A stretch of DNA of 7,187 nt, from the NCBI GenBank assembly GCA_020444765.1, contig JAGRHW010000178.1, forward strand, positions 1 through 7,187, read 5' to 3'. The notes beneath the pieces were generated by a model. It was given only the letters and a program-made list of their open reading frames with translations. It searched no databases and was not told the origin of the DNA. The position numbers and the translations under genes are program-made. This DNA comes from Gammaproteobacteria bacterium (GTDB lineage: Bacteria > Pseudomonadota > Gammaproteobacteria > Granulosicoccales > Granulosicoccaceae). Shown piece by piece: positions 1 through 6,144 of the stretch. How positions within the stretch are numbered: the stretch's first letter is position 1; every line of letters begins with the position of its first letter.

Positions 1-484
1 TCGAAACCGGCGCCCCCAGAGCGGTCGCCACGTTCAGCCAGATCGCGCCGGCCAGCAGCGCGCCCATCATCAGCCAGACAAAGGTATCGCCGGCCGGAAT
101 CAGGTCCGGGCTGATAATTCCGCCCTTGATGGTGCCGACCACATCACCGCCGGCCACCAGCGCACCCGAAGCCTCGAAGATACCGGCCAGCACGATTGCA
201 CCGACCATCGTCAGGGCCTGGCTGCCGACCGCGGGCCCGACGTTGTTGGCGACATCGTTGGCGCCGATATTCAGCGCCATATAGCCACCCATCATCGCCG
301 CAATCACGAGCATGATGTGACCTTCGAAGCCGGACGACAGCATATAGGTGTAAAGCATGATGCTGACAATAAACAGCAGCGCTACTCCAATCCTGGCGGT
401 TTCCCTGCGTCCCGTTTCAGTTGCCTGATCGATCTTGTCGATACTCGAGAGTTCGGTAAAATTCCCGCGCTTGGATTGATTCAT
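1..484 (-). CDS. Inorganic phosphate transporter, PiT family (partial; C-terminal part beyond left edge)
   Basis: Reading the minus strand from an ATG at 484 gives 161 uninterrupted codons to the window edge. The first ~30 residues are polar and charged, a likely cytoplasmic tail. Hydrophobic stretches follow at about residues 32-50, 57-72, 90-111 and, near the edge, about 132-155. The diagnostic PiT signature GANDVANNVGPAVGS lies at residues 74-88; this GANDVAN element is the phosphate-binding/duplicated motif of the PiT (PF01384) family, which imports phosphate by cation symport across the inner membrane. A second copy of the motif should lie in the missing C-terminal half. An AGAGG Shine-Dalgarno sits 5 nt before the ATG. 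The gene is divergent from maf and has no evident functional link to glycosylation. Family assignment is firm. The substrate (phosphate rather than sulfate) is inferred from the family, and a particular gene name (pitA or similar) is not assigned. Confidence 0.93.
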   Translation of the reverse strand, partial: MNQSKRGNFTELSSIDKIDQATETGRRETARIGVALLFIVSIMLYTYMLSSGFEGHIMLVIAAMMGGYMALNIGANDVANNVGPAVGSQALTMVGAIVLAGIFEASGALVAGGDVVGTIKGGIISPDLIPAGDTFVWLMMGALLAGAIWLNVATALGAPVS

Positions 485-655
485 GGATACCTCTGCGAAT
501 TGTTTTCATCAAATTGTAATATTGACACGATAAAATAAAAAATTTTTTCATGAATTGTTGGTGATCAATTCCGCACAAGGATTGTCGACAATGAAAACAG
601 CGCCGTGGCGTCGAATTTGCTTGTATCTTGCCAATCGAGGACACGGACTTTACTC
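485..655. promoter_or_regulatory. Divergent intergenic region between the phosphate transporter and maf
   Basis: This 171-bp gap must carry the promoters for both outward-reading genes. Its core (about 498-560) is strikingly AT-rich against GC-rich surroundings and includes a perfect AAAAAATTTTTT palindrome at 537-548, a type of A-tract that bends DNA. A consensus -35 hexamer TTGACA is at 522-527 on the plus strand, but no good -10 lies 16-18 bp downstream of it. On the minus strand a TACAAT at 518-513 could be a -10 for the transporter, with only a weak T-rich -35. An octamer GAATTGTT occurs twice (497-504 and 552-559). I can see that it is promoter-like DNA; I cannot assign transcription starts. 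Confidence 0.5.
555..568. promoter_or_regulatory. Candidate FNR/Anr-type binding site
   Basis: The sequence TTGTT-GGTG-ATCAA matches the FNR/Anr consensus TTGAT-N4-ATCAA at 9 of 10 specified positions, with the correct 4-bp spacer. It is part of a slightly larger inverted repeat GAATTG-N8-CAATTC (552-571). It lies between the divergent transporter and maf genes, about 70 bp from the transporter start and about 90 bp from the maf ATG, a distance compatible with control of either. CRP-family consensus sites are short and can occur by chance in AT-rich DNA, so this is a candidate only. Confidence 0.3.
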
Positions 656-2911
656 ATGCAACAGGACCCTGCAGGCGCTACTCCCGGCTTTCAGCGCAAC
701 CGCTTCGGCGACGCCTACCTTAAAGAGATCAACTCTCCGGCCATTGCCGGCCAAAGCTACGAAGAGCTTTGGCAAAAGCGCTACGCACCACTGACTTTCA
801 CAGCTGATCACACCTATATTTTCTGCGGCACCGACTCGGGCCTGTTGATCAAGGCCTTTGCCGCCAGCGACGAACTGCGCTCGCTGGCTCTGGTGTTTGT
901 TGAAGACGAGCGCTATCTCGAGACGATTGCCGAGGAATGTGCCAGCGAGCTGGCACGGATGGACAATACCCGTCTGCTCGGCATCAAGGAGCTGCGCAAA
1001 GACGTGGTGGACGCTCACCGGTTTGATCACAGTCTGGCGACAGGCCGCATCAGTGCCCTGCCCGCCGCCTGCGCCGAGCAGGATGAGCTGGGCAGCTATC
1101 GCGGCATCAATCAGCAGATCCATTATCTGATGGAGTCACGGCGCTGGCTGGTGATGAATTCCACGGCGCGGCTGCCCTTTCTTCAGCAGCGCCTGCTCAA
1201 TACGCCGGAAATGACGGCCCCCGCCAGCCTTGTCAAAGAGACCTTGCGCGGCCGGACCGTGGTGGTCATGGCGGCCGGTCCCTCACTCGACGAGCATATA
1301 GACTGGGTCAAGACCAACCGCGAAAAGCTCGCGGTGATCTGCGTTTCGCGAATCGCGCGACGTCTGCAGGAAGTCGGCATAACCCCCGATTTCGTGGTCA
1401 TCATCGACCCTCACGAAATCGCTTTTGAGGTCAGCCGTGAAGCCCTGGCACTGCAACCGTCGCCGGTGCTGGTTTTTTCCGACCAGGCCGTCAACCAGCT
1501 GGTCGGTCAGTGGCAAGGGCCGAAAATCTACCTGGGCACACGTTTGCCGTGGAAGATGGAAGGCAATGAAATACGCGCCAACGCGCCGACCGTTTCCAAT
1601 CTGGCCTTCAGCCTCGCCTGTCTGACCGAGCCCGAGCGAATCGTTCTGCTCGGCCTGGATTTTTGCCTCGATGAAGCCGGCCATACCCACGCACTCGGCA
1701 ATATGGAGCGCGAGACCGGCGTGTCCCTGCGCACCGATATGGAAGAAGTGCTGACCTACGATGGCAGTGTGCGACTCAGCTCCATCGATTACTACAACTC
1801 CGGAAAGTTTCTGGAAAAGCAGATTGCCGAACGCCCGGCTGCCATCACGATTATCAATCCTTCCGCCGGCGCGATGCGCATGCAGGGCGTTGAGTTTCTA
1901 CCGCTAGGCAGTCTGGAACTCGAGAACGACGAAACGGCGACCACGATTGAGGCCATTCGCGGCACCATCTCCACCGCGATGGCGGAAAGCGACTGGTCAC
2001 GGGAATCGCTGAAACAGCTCAACGACTTCAAACGCAAGCTGCATGAATTCAAAACGCTTGCCCAGGAGGCGAAAAAAACCGTACGCCTTGCGGAAAAGGC
2101 CGCCAATCCGGACAAACAGCTGCAAAAGCTGAACAAAATCGATCACAGGATTCGCAAACGGTTTCTTGAGCAGCGCAAATTCTGCGTGCATAACTGCGGG
2201 CATCTGTTTACCGACATTCTCGATACCGGCGCCGAGGCCAATACCGATCAGTCGGACAAATCCCTGCTGAAAAGCCGTAAAATCTATTCGGCTTACCTCG
2301 ACAGTCTGAAAATCCTCCAGGGTCTGCTGGAAAACACGGAAAACATGCTTAAGTTACACCAGCAGGAAGATGCCGATTGCTGGTCGCAGGAGCTGGTCGA
2401 TCATTTCCTCTCGACGGGTCTGCCGCAACGCATACTGCAATCTCGCGCACAGCTTCCGGAAGGCGCGCGGGAATCGGCGGAATCCATGCGTGACGCGCAA
2501 ATGCAACTCAAGACAGAACGTCTGCGGATGGTACTCGACGGCATGCAGGTTTCCGAGAACAGCCTGTTCAAAACACTCAACGCCGCCTACGTTCAGCATA
2601 GCATCGACAAGCTCACGCACTACAAAAATGCCATCGGCAAGATGCTGGATTTTCCTCATCACCGGCTCTATGCCTGGCTGGCCGCGGCCTATCTCGACGA
2701 AATCATCGGCAATACCGACAGCGCGATGCAGAGTTACCAGGCAATTATTGATCAGGGCGAAACCACACTGCTGGAAGAGGCGCTCAACCGGGTTGCCTTT
2801 TTATGCATCCGCACCGGCGACAGTGATACCGCGCTGCTGGCCTTGCAGGTGCTGAGTGAAATAAACCCGATGTATATAGCGACCCTGGAGCAGTTCCGGC
2901 AGGTCGCCTGA
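656..2911 (+). CDS. maf: Motility accessory factor (Maf, DUF115), probable flagellin pseudaminic acid transferase
   Basis: The product has 751 aa, within the usual 600-800 range for Maf proteins, which are thought to attach nonulosonic acids (Pse/Leg) to flagellin Ser/Thr in the cytoplasm. An N-terminal domain (about 1-190, with NRFGDAYLKEIN near residue 15 and GTDSGLLIKAF near 60) leads into the DUF115/MptE-like Rossmann-type core. The core has AAGPSLD at about 206-212, the family's G-x-GPSLD nucleotide-sugar motif with Ala in first position, then NAPTVSNLA (309-317) and GLDFCLDEAGHTHALG (333-348). A charged helical segment (about 455-510, rich in Lys/Glu/Gln) looks like coiled coil. The last ~75 residues (672-745) resemble tetratricopeptide-type helix pairs. 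The ATG at 656 fits the family's N-terminus, but its best Shine-Dalgarno (GAGGA, 637-641) is 14 nt away; an in-frame GTG at 605 would add 17 residues. It reads alone, 211 bp before pseB. Pse specificity is inferred from the downstream genes. Confidence 0.9.
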   Translation: MQQDPAGATPGFQRNRFGDAYLKEINSPAIAGQSYEELWQKRYAPLTFTADHTYIFCGTDSGLLIKAFAASDELRSLALVFVEDERYLETIAEECASELARMDNTRLLGIKELRKDVVDAHRFDHSLATGRISALPAACAEQDELGSYRGINQQIHYLMESRRWLVMNSTARLPFLQQRLLNTPEMTAPASLVKETLRGRTVVVMAAGPSLDEHIDWVKTNREKLAVICVSRIARRLQEVGITPDFVVIIDPHEIAFEVSREALALQPSPVLVFSDQAVNQLVGQWQGPKIYLGTRLPWKMEGNEIRANAPTVSNLAFSLACLTEPERIVLLGLDFCLDEAGHTHALGNMERETGVSLRTDMEEVLTYDGSVRLSSIDYYNSGKFLEKQIAERPAAITIINPSAGAMRMQGVEFLPLGSLELENDETATTIEAIRGTISTAMAESDWSRESLKQLNDFKRKLHEFKTLAQEAKKTVRLAEKAANPDKQLQKLNKIDHRIRKRFLEQRKFCVHNCGHLFTDILDTGAEANTDQSDKSLLKSRKIYSAYLDSLKILQGLLENTENMLKLHQQEDADCWSQELVDHFLSTGLPQRILQSRAQLPEGARESAESMRDAQMQLKTERLRMVLDGMQVSENSLFKTLNAAYVQHSIDKLTHYKNAIGKMLDFPHHRLYAWLAAAYLDEIIGNTDSAMQSYQAIIDQGETTLLEEALNRVAFLCIRTGDSDTALLALQVLSEINPMYIATLEQFRQVA

Positions 2912-2920
2912 GACGGAATA

Positions 2921-2951
2921 TCCGGCCATGGCAGTATTTATCCGGGCCGGA
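2921..2951. other. Inverted repeat just downstream of maf, possible weak terminator or processing hairpin
   Basis: TCCGGCC (2921-2927) and GGCCGGA (2945-2951) are perfect 7-bp complements separated by 17 nt, starting 10 nt after the maf stop. The stem is all but one pair G-C, but the loop is long and no U-run follows (the next bases are CGTCGTTTGC), so it does not meet the usual definition of an intrinsic terminator. It could slow polymerase or protect the maf mRNA 3' end. Confidence 0.3.
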
Positions 2952-3026
2952 CGTCGTTTGCTGAATGACACAAACAGACGCGCCTGCGGTTTCAATTTTG
3001 CATAGGGATTAATGGCGCAGGTCGCC

Positions 3027-3038
3027 CGCGCCGGCGCG
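3027..3038. repeat. 12-bp perfect GC palindrome
   Basis: CGCGCCGGCGCG is its own reverse complement and sits about 85 bp before the pseB start. The neighbouring GGCGC at 3014-3018 can instead pair with GCGCC at 3028-3032 (9-nt loop), so the transcript could choose between alternative folds. GC-only palindromes arise readily in GC-rich DNA, so function is not implied. Confidence 0.4.
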
Positions 3039-3067
3039 CGAATGGAAAAATTTCAAGGACTATTGGT

Positions 3068-3109
3068 CCGGACAGACACAGCAAGTGCTGTGTTTCAACC
3101 GGTCAGACA
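3068..3109 (+). promoter_or_regulatory. Leader hairpin flanked by 11-bp direct repeats, upstream of the pseB RBS
   Basis: ACACAGC (3076-3082) pairs perfectly with GCTGTGT (3087-3093) around the 4-nt loop AAGT. In RNA the stem extends by a G-U and an A-U pair to 3074/3095. Flanking it are CCGGACAGACA (3068-3078) and CCGGTCAGACA (3099-3109), identical at 10 of 11 positions and 31 bp apart, about three helical turns. The second repeat's last base is the first base of the AAGGAG Shine-Dalgarno (3109-3114). The arrangement could be a protein-binding site on DNA or an RNA structure controlling pseB translation. The structure is directly visible; the role is inferred. Confidence 0.4.
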
Positions 3110-3122
3110 AGGAGAGTATTAA

Positions 3123-4127
3123 ATGTTGACGGGTAAATCCATCCTGATTACCGGTGGCACCGGTTCGTTCGGCAAGGCTTTTGTTGAAACGGTGCTGCGG
3201 CTCTACCCGGACGTACGAAGACTGGTGGTTTTCTCCCGCGACGAACTCAAGCAGTTCGAGATGGCCCAGCAGTTTCCGACCGCCAAATTTCCGGCAATGC
3301 GCTATTTTATTGGCGACGTGCGCGATGAAAGCCGCTTGCGCCGTGCCCTGCAACGCATCGATATCGTAGTCCACGCAGCCGCGCTCAAACAGGTGCCAGC
3401 GGCGGAATACAACCCCTTTGAGTGCATAAAAACCAATATCATCGGCGCCCAGAACCTGATCGAAGCAAGTCTCGATTGCGGTGTCAAGCGCGTGGTTGCA
3501 TTATCCACCGATAAGGCTGCGGCACCGATCAACCTCTACGGCGCGACCAAACTCTGCTCCGACAAACTGTTTGTCGCCGCCAACAATATTCGCGGCGCGC
3601 GCGATCTGCGCCTGAGCGTGGTCCGCTACGGCAATGTCATGGGCAGCCGCGGCTCGGTGATTCCGTTTTTTCTCGACCGGGTCAAATCAGGCACGCTGCC
3701 GATCACGCACCCCGGCATGACGCGCTTCAACATCAGTCTGCAGGAAGGTGTCGATATGGTGCTCTGGGCGATTCAGAACGCCTGGGGTGGTGAAGTGCTG
3801 GTACCGAAGATTCCCTCCTATCGCATCACCGATCTGGCCAATGCCATCGGTCCACACTGCGAGCATCCGGTGGTCGGTATCCGGCCGGGCGAGAAAATCC
3901 ACGAGGAAATGATCACCAGCAGCGACAGCACCCATACCGTCGACCTGGATCGCTACTACGCCATTTTGCCGATGGCCGGGCACTACACGATCGATGAATA
4001 CTGTGAAAAATACAAGGCCAAACGTGTCCCCGAAGGGTTCAGTTACAACAGCGGCGCCAACGAGGATTTTCTCACGGTGGAAGAACTGCAGGAGCTGATC
4101 TTCAAGGTCAGCGACAAGGCCGCCTAG
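3123..4127 (+). CDS. pseB: UDP-GlcNAc 4,6-dehydratase (C5-inverting), first enzyme of pseudaminic acid synthesis
   Basis: The 334-aa product is a soluble extended short-chain dehydrogenase/reductase of typical PseB length, using tightly bound NADP(H) to turn UDP-GlcNAc into UDP-2-acetamido-2,6-dideoxy-beta-L-arabino-hexos-4-ulose. The nucleotide-binding glycine motif TGGTGSFG is at residues 10-17. HAAALKQVPAAEYNPFE follows from residue 84, a hallmark of this dehydratase group. The catalytic set appears as S128-T129-D130-K131 with Y139 and K143 in NLYGATK, equivalent to the Asp/Lys/Tyr active site of Helicobacter pylori PseB (FlaA1). RPGEKIHEEM in the C-terminal half is also typical. There is no N-terminal membrane domain, unlike PglF/WbpM-type retaining dehydratases. 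The ATG has a strong AAGGAG at 8 nt. It is the first gene of pseBCFG; its TAG stop overlaps the pseC Shine-Dalgarno, 11 bp before the pseC ATG. Confidence 0.95.
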   Translation: MLTGKSILITGGTGSFGKAFVETVLRLYPDVRRLVVFSRDELKQFEMAQQFPTAKFPAMRYFIGDVRDESRLRRALQRIDIVVHAAALKQVPAAEYNPFECIKTNIIGAQNLIEASLDCGVKRVVALSTDKAAAPINLYGATKLCSDKLFVAANNIRGARDLRLSVVRYGNVMGSRGSVIPFFLDRVKSGTLPITHPGMTRFNISLQEGVDMVLWAIQNAWGGEVLVPKIPSYRITDLANAIGPHCEHPVVGIRPGEKIHEEMITSSDSTHTVDLDRYYAILPMAGHYTIDEYCEKYKAKRVPEGFSYNSGANEDFLTVEELQELIFKVSDKAA

Positions 4128-4138
4128 AGGAATCCGTC

Positions 4139-5443
4139 ATGTCGAGCGCTGTGCCGAAAGATTACAACACCGCCCGCGAGGAACCTCAGACAAGCGGCAC
4201 AGGTCCTGAAACAGACCGACAGCCGCAAAAAATCATCAGTCTGCCGCAAAAGGCTGATGAATCCTCCGGGCAAAACCCGACACTTATTCCCTACGGCCGA
4301 CAGGACATCAACCAGGCCGATGTGGATGCGGTAGTCGAGGTTCTGCGCTCGGACTTTTTGACTCAGGGACCAGTGGTCGCCCGCTTCGAGCAGGCGGTCG
4401 CTGACTATTGTCAGGCCAGCCATGCGGTGGCCGTCAATAGCGCAACTTCGGCCCTGCATATCGCCTGTCTCGCGCTTGGCGTCGGTCAGGGCGACTCGGT
4501 CTGGACCACGCCCGTAACCTTCGTCGCCAGCGCCAACTGCGCGGTCTACTGCGGCGCGAAGGTGGATTTCGTCGACATCGATCCGCAAACCTTCAATCTA
4601 AGCGTTGAAGCGCTGGAAATAAAACTCCGCGAAGCCAAAAACCGCAACAGTTTGCCGAAAGTCGTGATACCGGTGCATATGGCCGGCCGGGCCTGCGATA
4701 TGCGCGGCATCCGCCGGCTGGCGGATGAGTACGGATTTTCGATCATCGAGGATGCCTCGCACGCCATCGGCGCACGTTATCAAAACGAACCGGTCGGCAA
4801 CTGCCTGTACAGCGATATCACGGTTTTCAGTTTTCATCCGGTGAAAATCATTACCACCGCCGAAGGCGGCATGGCGCTAACCAACGACAGCCGACTGGCG
4901 GCCAGAATGGATCTGCTGCGCAGTCACGGCGTGACCCGTGACGAACGCTTGATGACCGAAGCGAGCGAAGGACCGTGGTATTACCAGCAGATCGAGCTGG
5001 GTTTCAACTACCGGATGACCGACATCCAGGGCGCGCTCGGCCTCAGCCAGTTGCAACGCCTGGATGAATTCGTCGCCGTCCGTCAGCGTATCGCCGCGAG
5101 TTACGCACGACTGCTGGCCGACCTGCCCTTGCAATTGCCATCTCCGCAACTCGATGGTTATTCAGCCTTTCATCTCTATATTGTACGGCTGCAAACGGAT
5201 AAAATAAGTCTTGATCACCGACAGGTATTCGAGGCACTGCGAGATCGCGGCATCGGTGTCAACCTGCATTATATTCCGGTCTATCTGCAACCTTTTTACC
5301 GGCAGCGTGGCTTTACGCCCGGCTATTGCCCGGAGGCTGAAAAATACTATAGCGAGGCAATCAGTCTGCCGATGTATCCGACCCTGAGCACTGAACAGCA
5401 GACAAGCGTTTGCGACGCCTTGCGCGAGGTACTCGGCCAATGA
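4139..5443 (+). CDS. pseC: UDP-4-keto-6-deoxy-AltNAc C4 aminotransferase (PLP), with N-terminal extension
   Basis: The 434-aa product belongs to the DegT/DnrJ/EryC1/StrS PLP-dependent sugar aminotransferases and should transaminate the PseB product to UDP-4-amino-4,6-dideoxy-beta-L-AltNAc. The PLP Schiff-base lysine is K236 in SFHPVKIITTAEGG; the PLP-ring aspartate is D205 in IIEDASHAIG; NSATSALHIA near residue 100 is the phosphate-binding turn. Canonical PseC begins around the IPYGRQDI motif, which here starts only at residue 50, so the protein carries an extra ~49 polar, Gln/Ser/Pro/Lys-rich residues with no hydrophobic segment. No ATG, GTG or TTG is visible at the usual position, and AGAGGA lies 7 nt before the ATG at 4139, supporting the long form. 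The stop overlaps the pseF start. The family is certain; PseC rather than another sugar aminotransferase follows from the neighbours. Confidence 0.93.
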   Translation: MSSAVPKDYNTAREEPQTSGTGPETDRQPQKIISLPQKADESSGQNPTLIPYGRQDINQADVDAVVEVLRSDFLTQGPVVARFEQAVADYCQASHAVAVNSATSALHIACLALGVGQGDSVWTTPVTFVASANCAVYCGAKVDFVDIDPQTFNLSVEALEIKLREAKNRNSLPKVVIPVHMAGRACDMRGIRRLADEYGFSIIEDASHAIGARYQNEPVGNCLYSDITVFSFHPVKIITTAEGGMALTNDSRLAARMDLLRSHGVTRDERLMTEASEGPWYYQQIELGFNYRMTDIQGALGLSQLQRLDEFVAVRQRIAASYARLLADLPLQLPSPQLDGYSAFHLYIVRLQTDKISLDHRQVFEALRDRGIGVNLHYIPVYLQPFYRQRGFTPGYCPEAEKYYSEAISLPMYPTLSTEQQTSVCDALREVLGQ

Positions 5444-6144
5444 ATGTGGCGATCATTCCCGCGCGTGGTGGCAGCAAACGGATTCCGGGTAAAAATATCC
5501 GCGAATTCTGCGGCAAGCCGATGATCGCCTGGTCGATCGAGACCGCCTTGAACAGCGGCTGTTTCGATCGCATCATCGTTTCCACCGACGATCCGGATAT
5601 CGCCGCCATCGCCCGCAATCATGGCGCGGAAACCCCCTTCAGCAGACCGCCCGAACTCTCGAACGACACTGCAGGTACGTCACCCGTTATACGGCATGCC
5701 GTGGAATGGTTGCTGGCAGACGGAGCCGCCATCGATTTTGCCTGTTGCATTTACGCGACCGCACCTTTTATCAGCGCCGACAGCTTACGCACGGGTCTGC
5801 AACTGATAGAGAAAGACACGGCGGATTTTGCATTTCCGGTAACCCCCTACCCTTATCCGATACAACGCGCCCTGAAAATCGAGCAAGGGCGTGTCAGCAT
5901 GTTGGATCCAGGCCTGTACCAAACCCGCTCTCAGGATCTGGAACCCGCCTGGCATGACGTCGGCCAGTTCTACTGGGGTACAAAAGACGCCTGGTTACAG
6001 GAAAAACCGATCCTTGACAGCAAGGCCCTGCCGCTGATTCTGCCGGTTGACGAGGTGCAGGATATAGACACGCCAGACGACTGGGAGCGTGCCGAATGGA
6101 TGTTTCGCGCGCGCCAGCTTCGTCAGGAGCGGTCAGCTGCGTGA
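5440..6144 (+). CDS. pseF: CMP-pseudaminic acid synthetase (pseudaminate cytidylyltransferase)
   Basis: The 234-aa product, the normal size for PseF, is expected to activate Pse with CTP to CMP-Pse, the donor for glycosyl transfer. The CTP-binding motif IIPARGGSKRIPGKNI occupies residues 5-20, as in the CMP-sialate synthetase family. STDDPDIAAIARNHGA (about residues 47-62) and the C-terminal DEVQDIDTPDDWERAE, whose aspartates would hold Mg2+, are also in place. The ATG at 5440 overlaps the pseC TGA as ATGA, a classic translational coupling junction, with CGAGG about 10 nt upstream. An in-frame start at 5410 would add ten residues but would break the fit to the family N-terminus. NeuA or LegF enzymes share this fold; the flanking pseBC and pseG genes favour Pse as substrate. 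Confidence 0.93.
   Translation: MNVAIIPARGGSKRIPGKNIREFCGKPMIAWSIETALNSGCFDRIIVSTDDPDIAAIARNHGAETPFSRPPELSNDTAGTSPVIRHAVEWLLADGAAIDFACCIYATAPFISADSLRTGLQLIEKDTADFAFPVTPYPYPIQRALKIEQGRVSMLDPGLYQTRSQDLEPAWHDVGQFYWGTKDAWLQEKPILDSKALPLILPVDEVQDIDTPDDWERAEWMFRARQLRQERSAA

Larger units (their letters stand above)
2912..3122 (+). promoter_or_regulatory. maf-pseB intergenic region, probable pseB operon leader
   Basis: These 211 bp separate maf from the tightly packed pse genes, which suggests that pseBCFG can be transcribed separately from maf. The region holds an inverted repeat right after maf (2921-2951), a 12-bp GC palindrome CGCGCCGGCGCG (3027-3038), and a hairpin flanked by direct repeats (3068-3109) immediately before the pseB ribosome binding site. 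No convincing sigma-70 or sigma-28 promoter pair stands out on reading. The pseB Shine-Dalgarno AAGGAG at 3109-3114 is strong and ideally placed, 8 nt before the ATG. Confidence 0.45.

Noticed and set aside
522..550. Sigma-70 promoter for maf built on TTGACA at 522-527
   Set aside because: The -35 hexamer is perfect, but the DNA 16-18 bp downstream is a T-run and TTTTCA-like sequence with no acceptable -10, so no complete promoter can be called.
650..1123. 157-codon minus-strand open frame antisense to maf
   Set aside because: It lies wholly opposite a clearly conserved Maf N-terminal domain, shows no recognisable motif, and is the kind of shadow frame expected opposite GC-rich coding DNA.
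2921..2951. Rho-independent terminator after maf
   Set aside because: The stem is only 7 bp with a 17-nt loop and no following U-run; it is kept as an inverted repeat only.
2988..3001. Possible sigma-54 promoter (GG-N10-GC) upstream of pseB
   Set aside because: Spacing of the GG and GC elements is right and TTGCA matches the -12 part, but the -24 element reads CGGTTT instead of TGGCAC. One dinucleotide pair with correct spacing is common by chance.
4124..4588. 154-codon minus-strand open frame antisense to pseC
   Set aside because: It overlaps the conserved catalytic region of pseC on the other strand, has no recognisable family features and no independent promoter or ribosome site that I can see.
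3123..6144. Legionaminic acid or bacillosamine pathway instead of pseudaminic acid
   Set aside because: PglF/retaining dehydratases carry membrane segments absent here, and the presence of a PseG with the GHGHVMRC motif next to PseB-type HAAALK and PseC/PseF order fits Pse. LegF/PtmB-type genes would normally sit with LegB/C/G/I and GDP-sugar enzymes.
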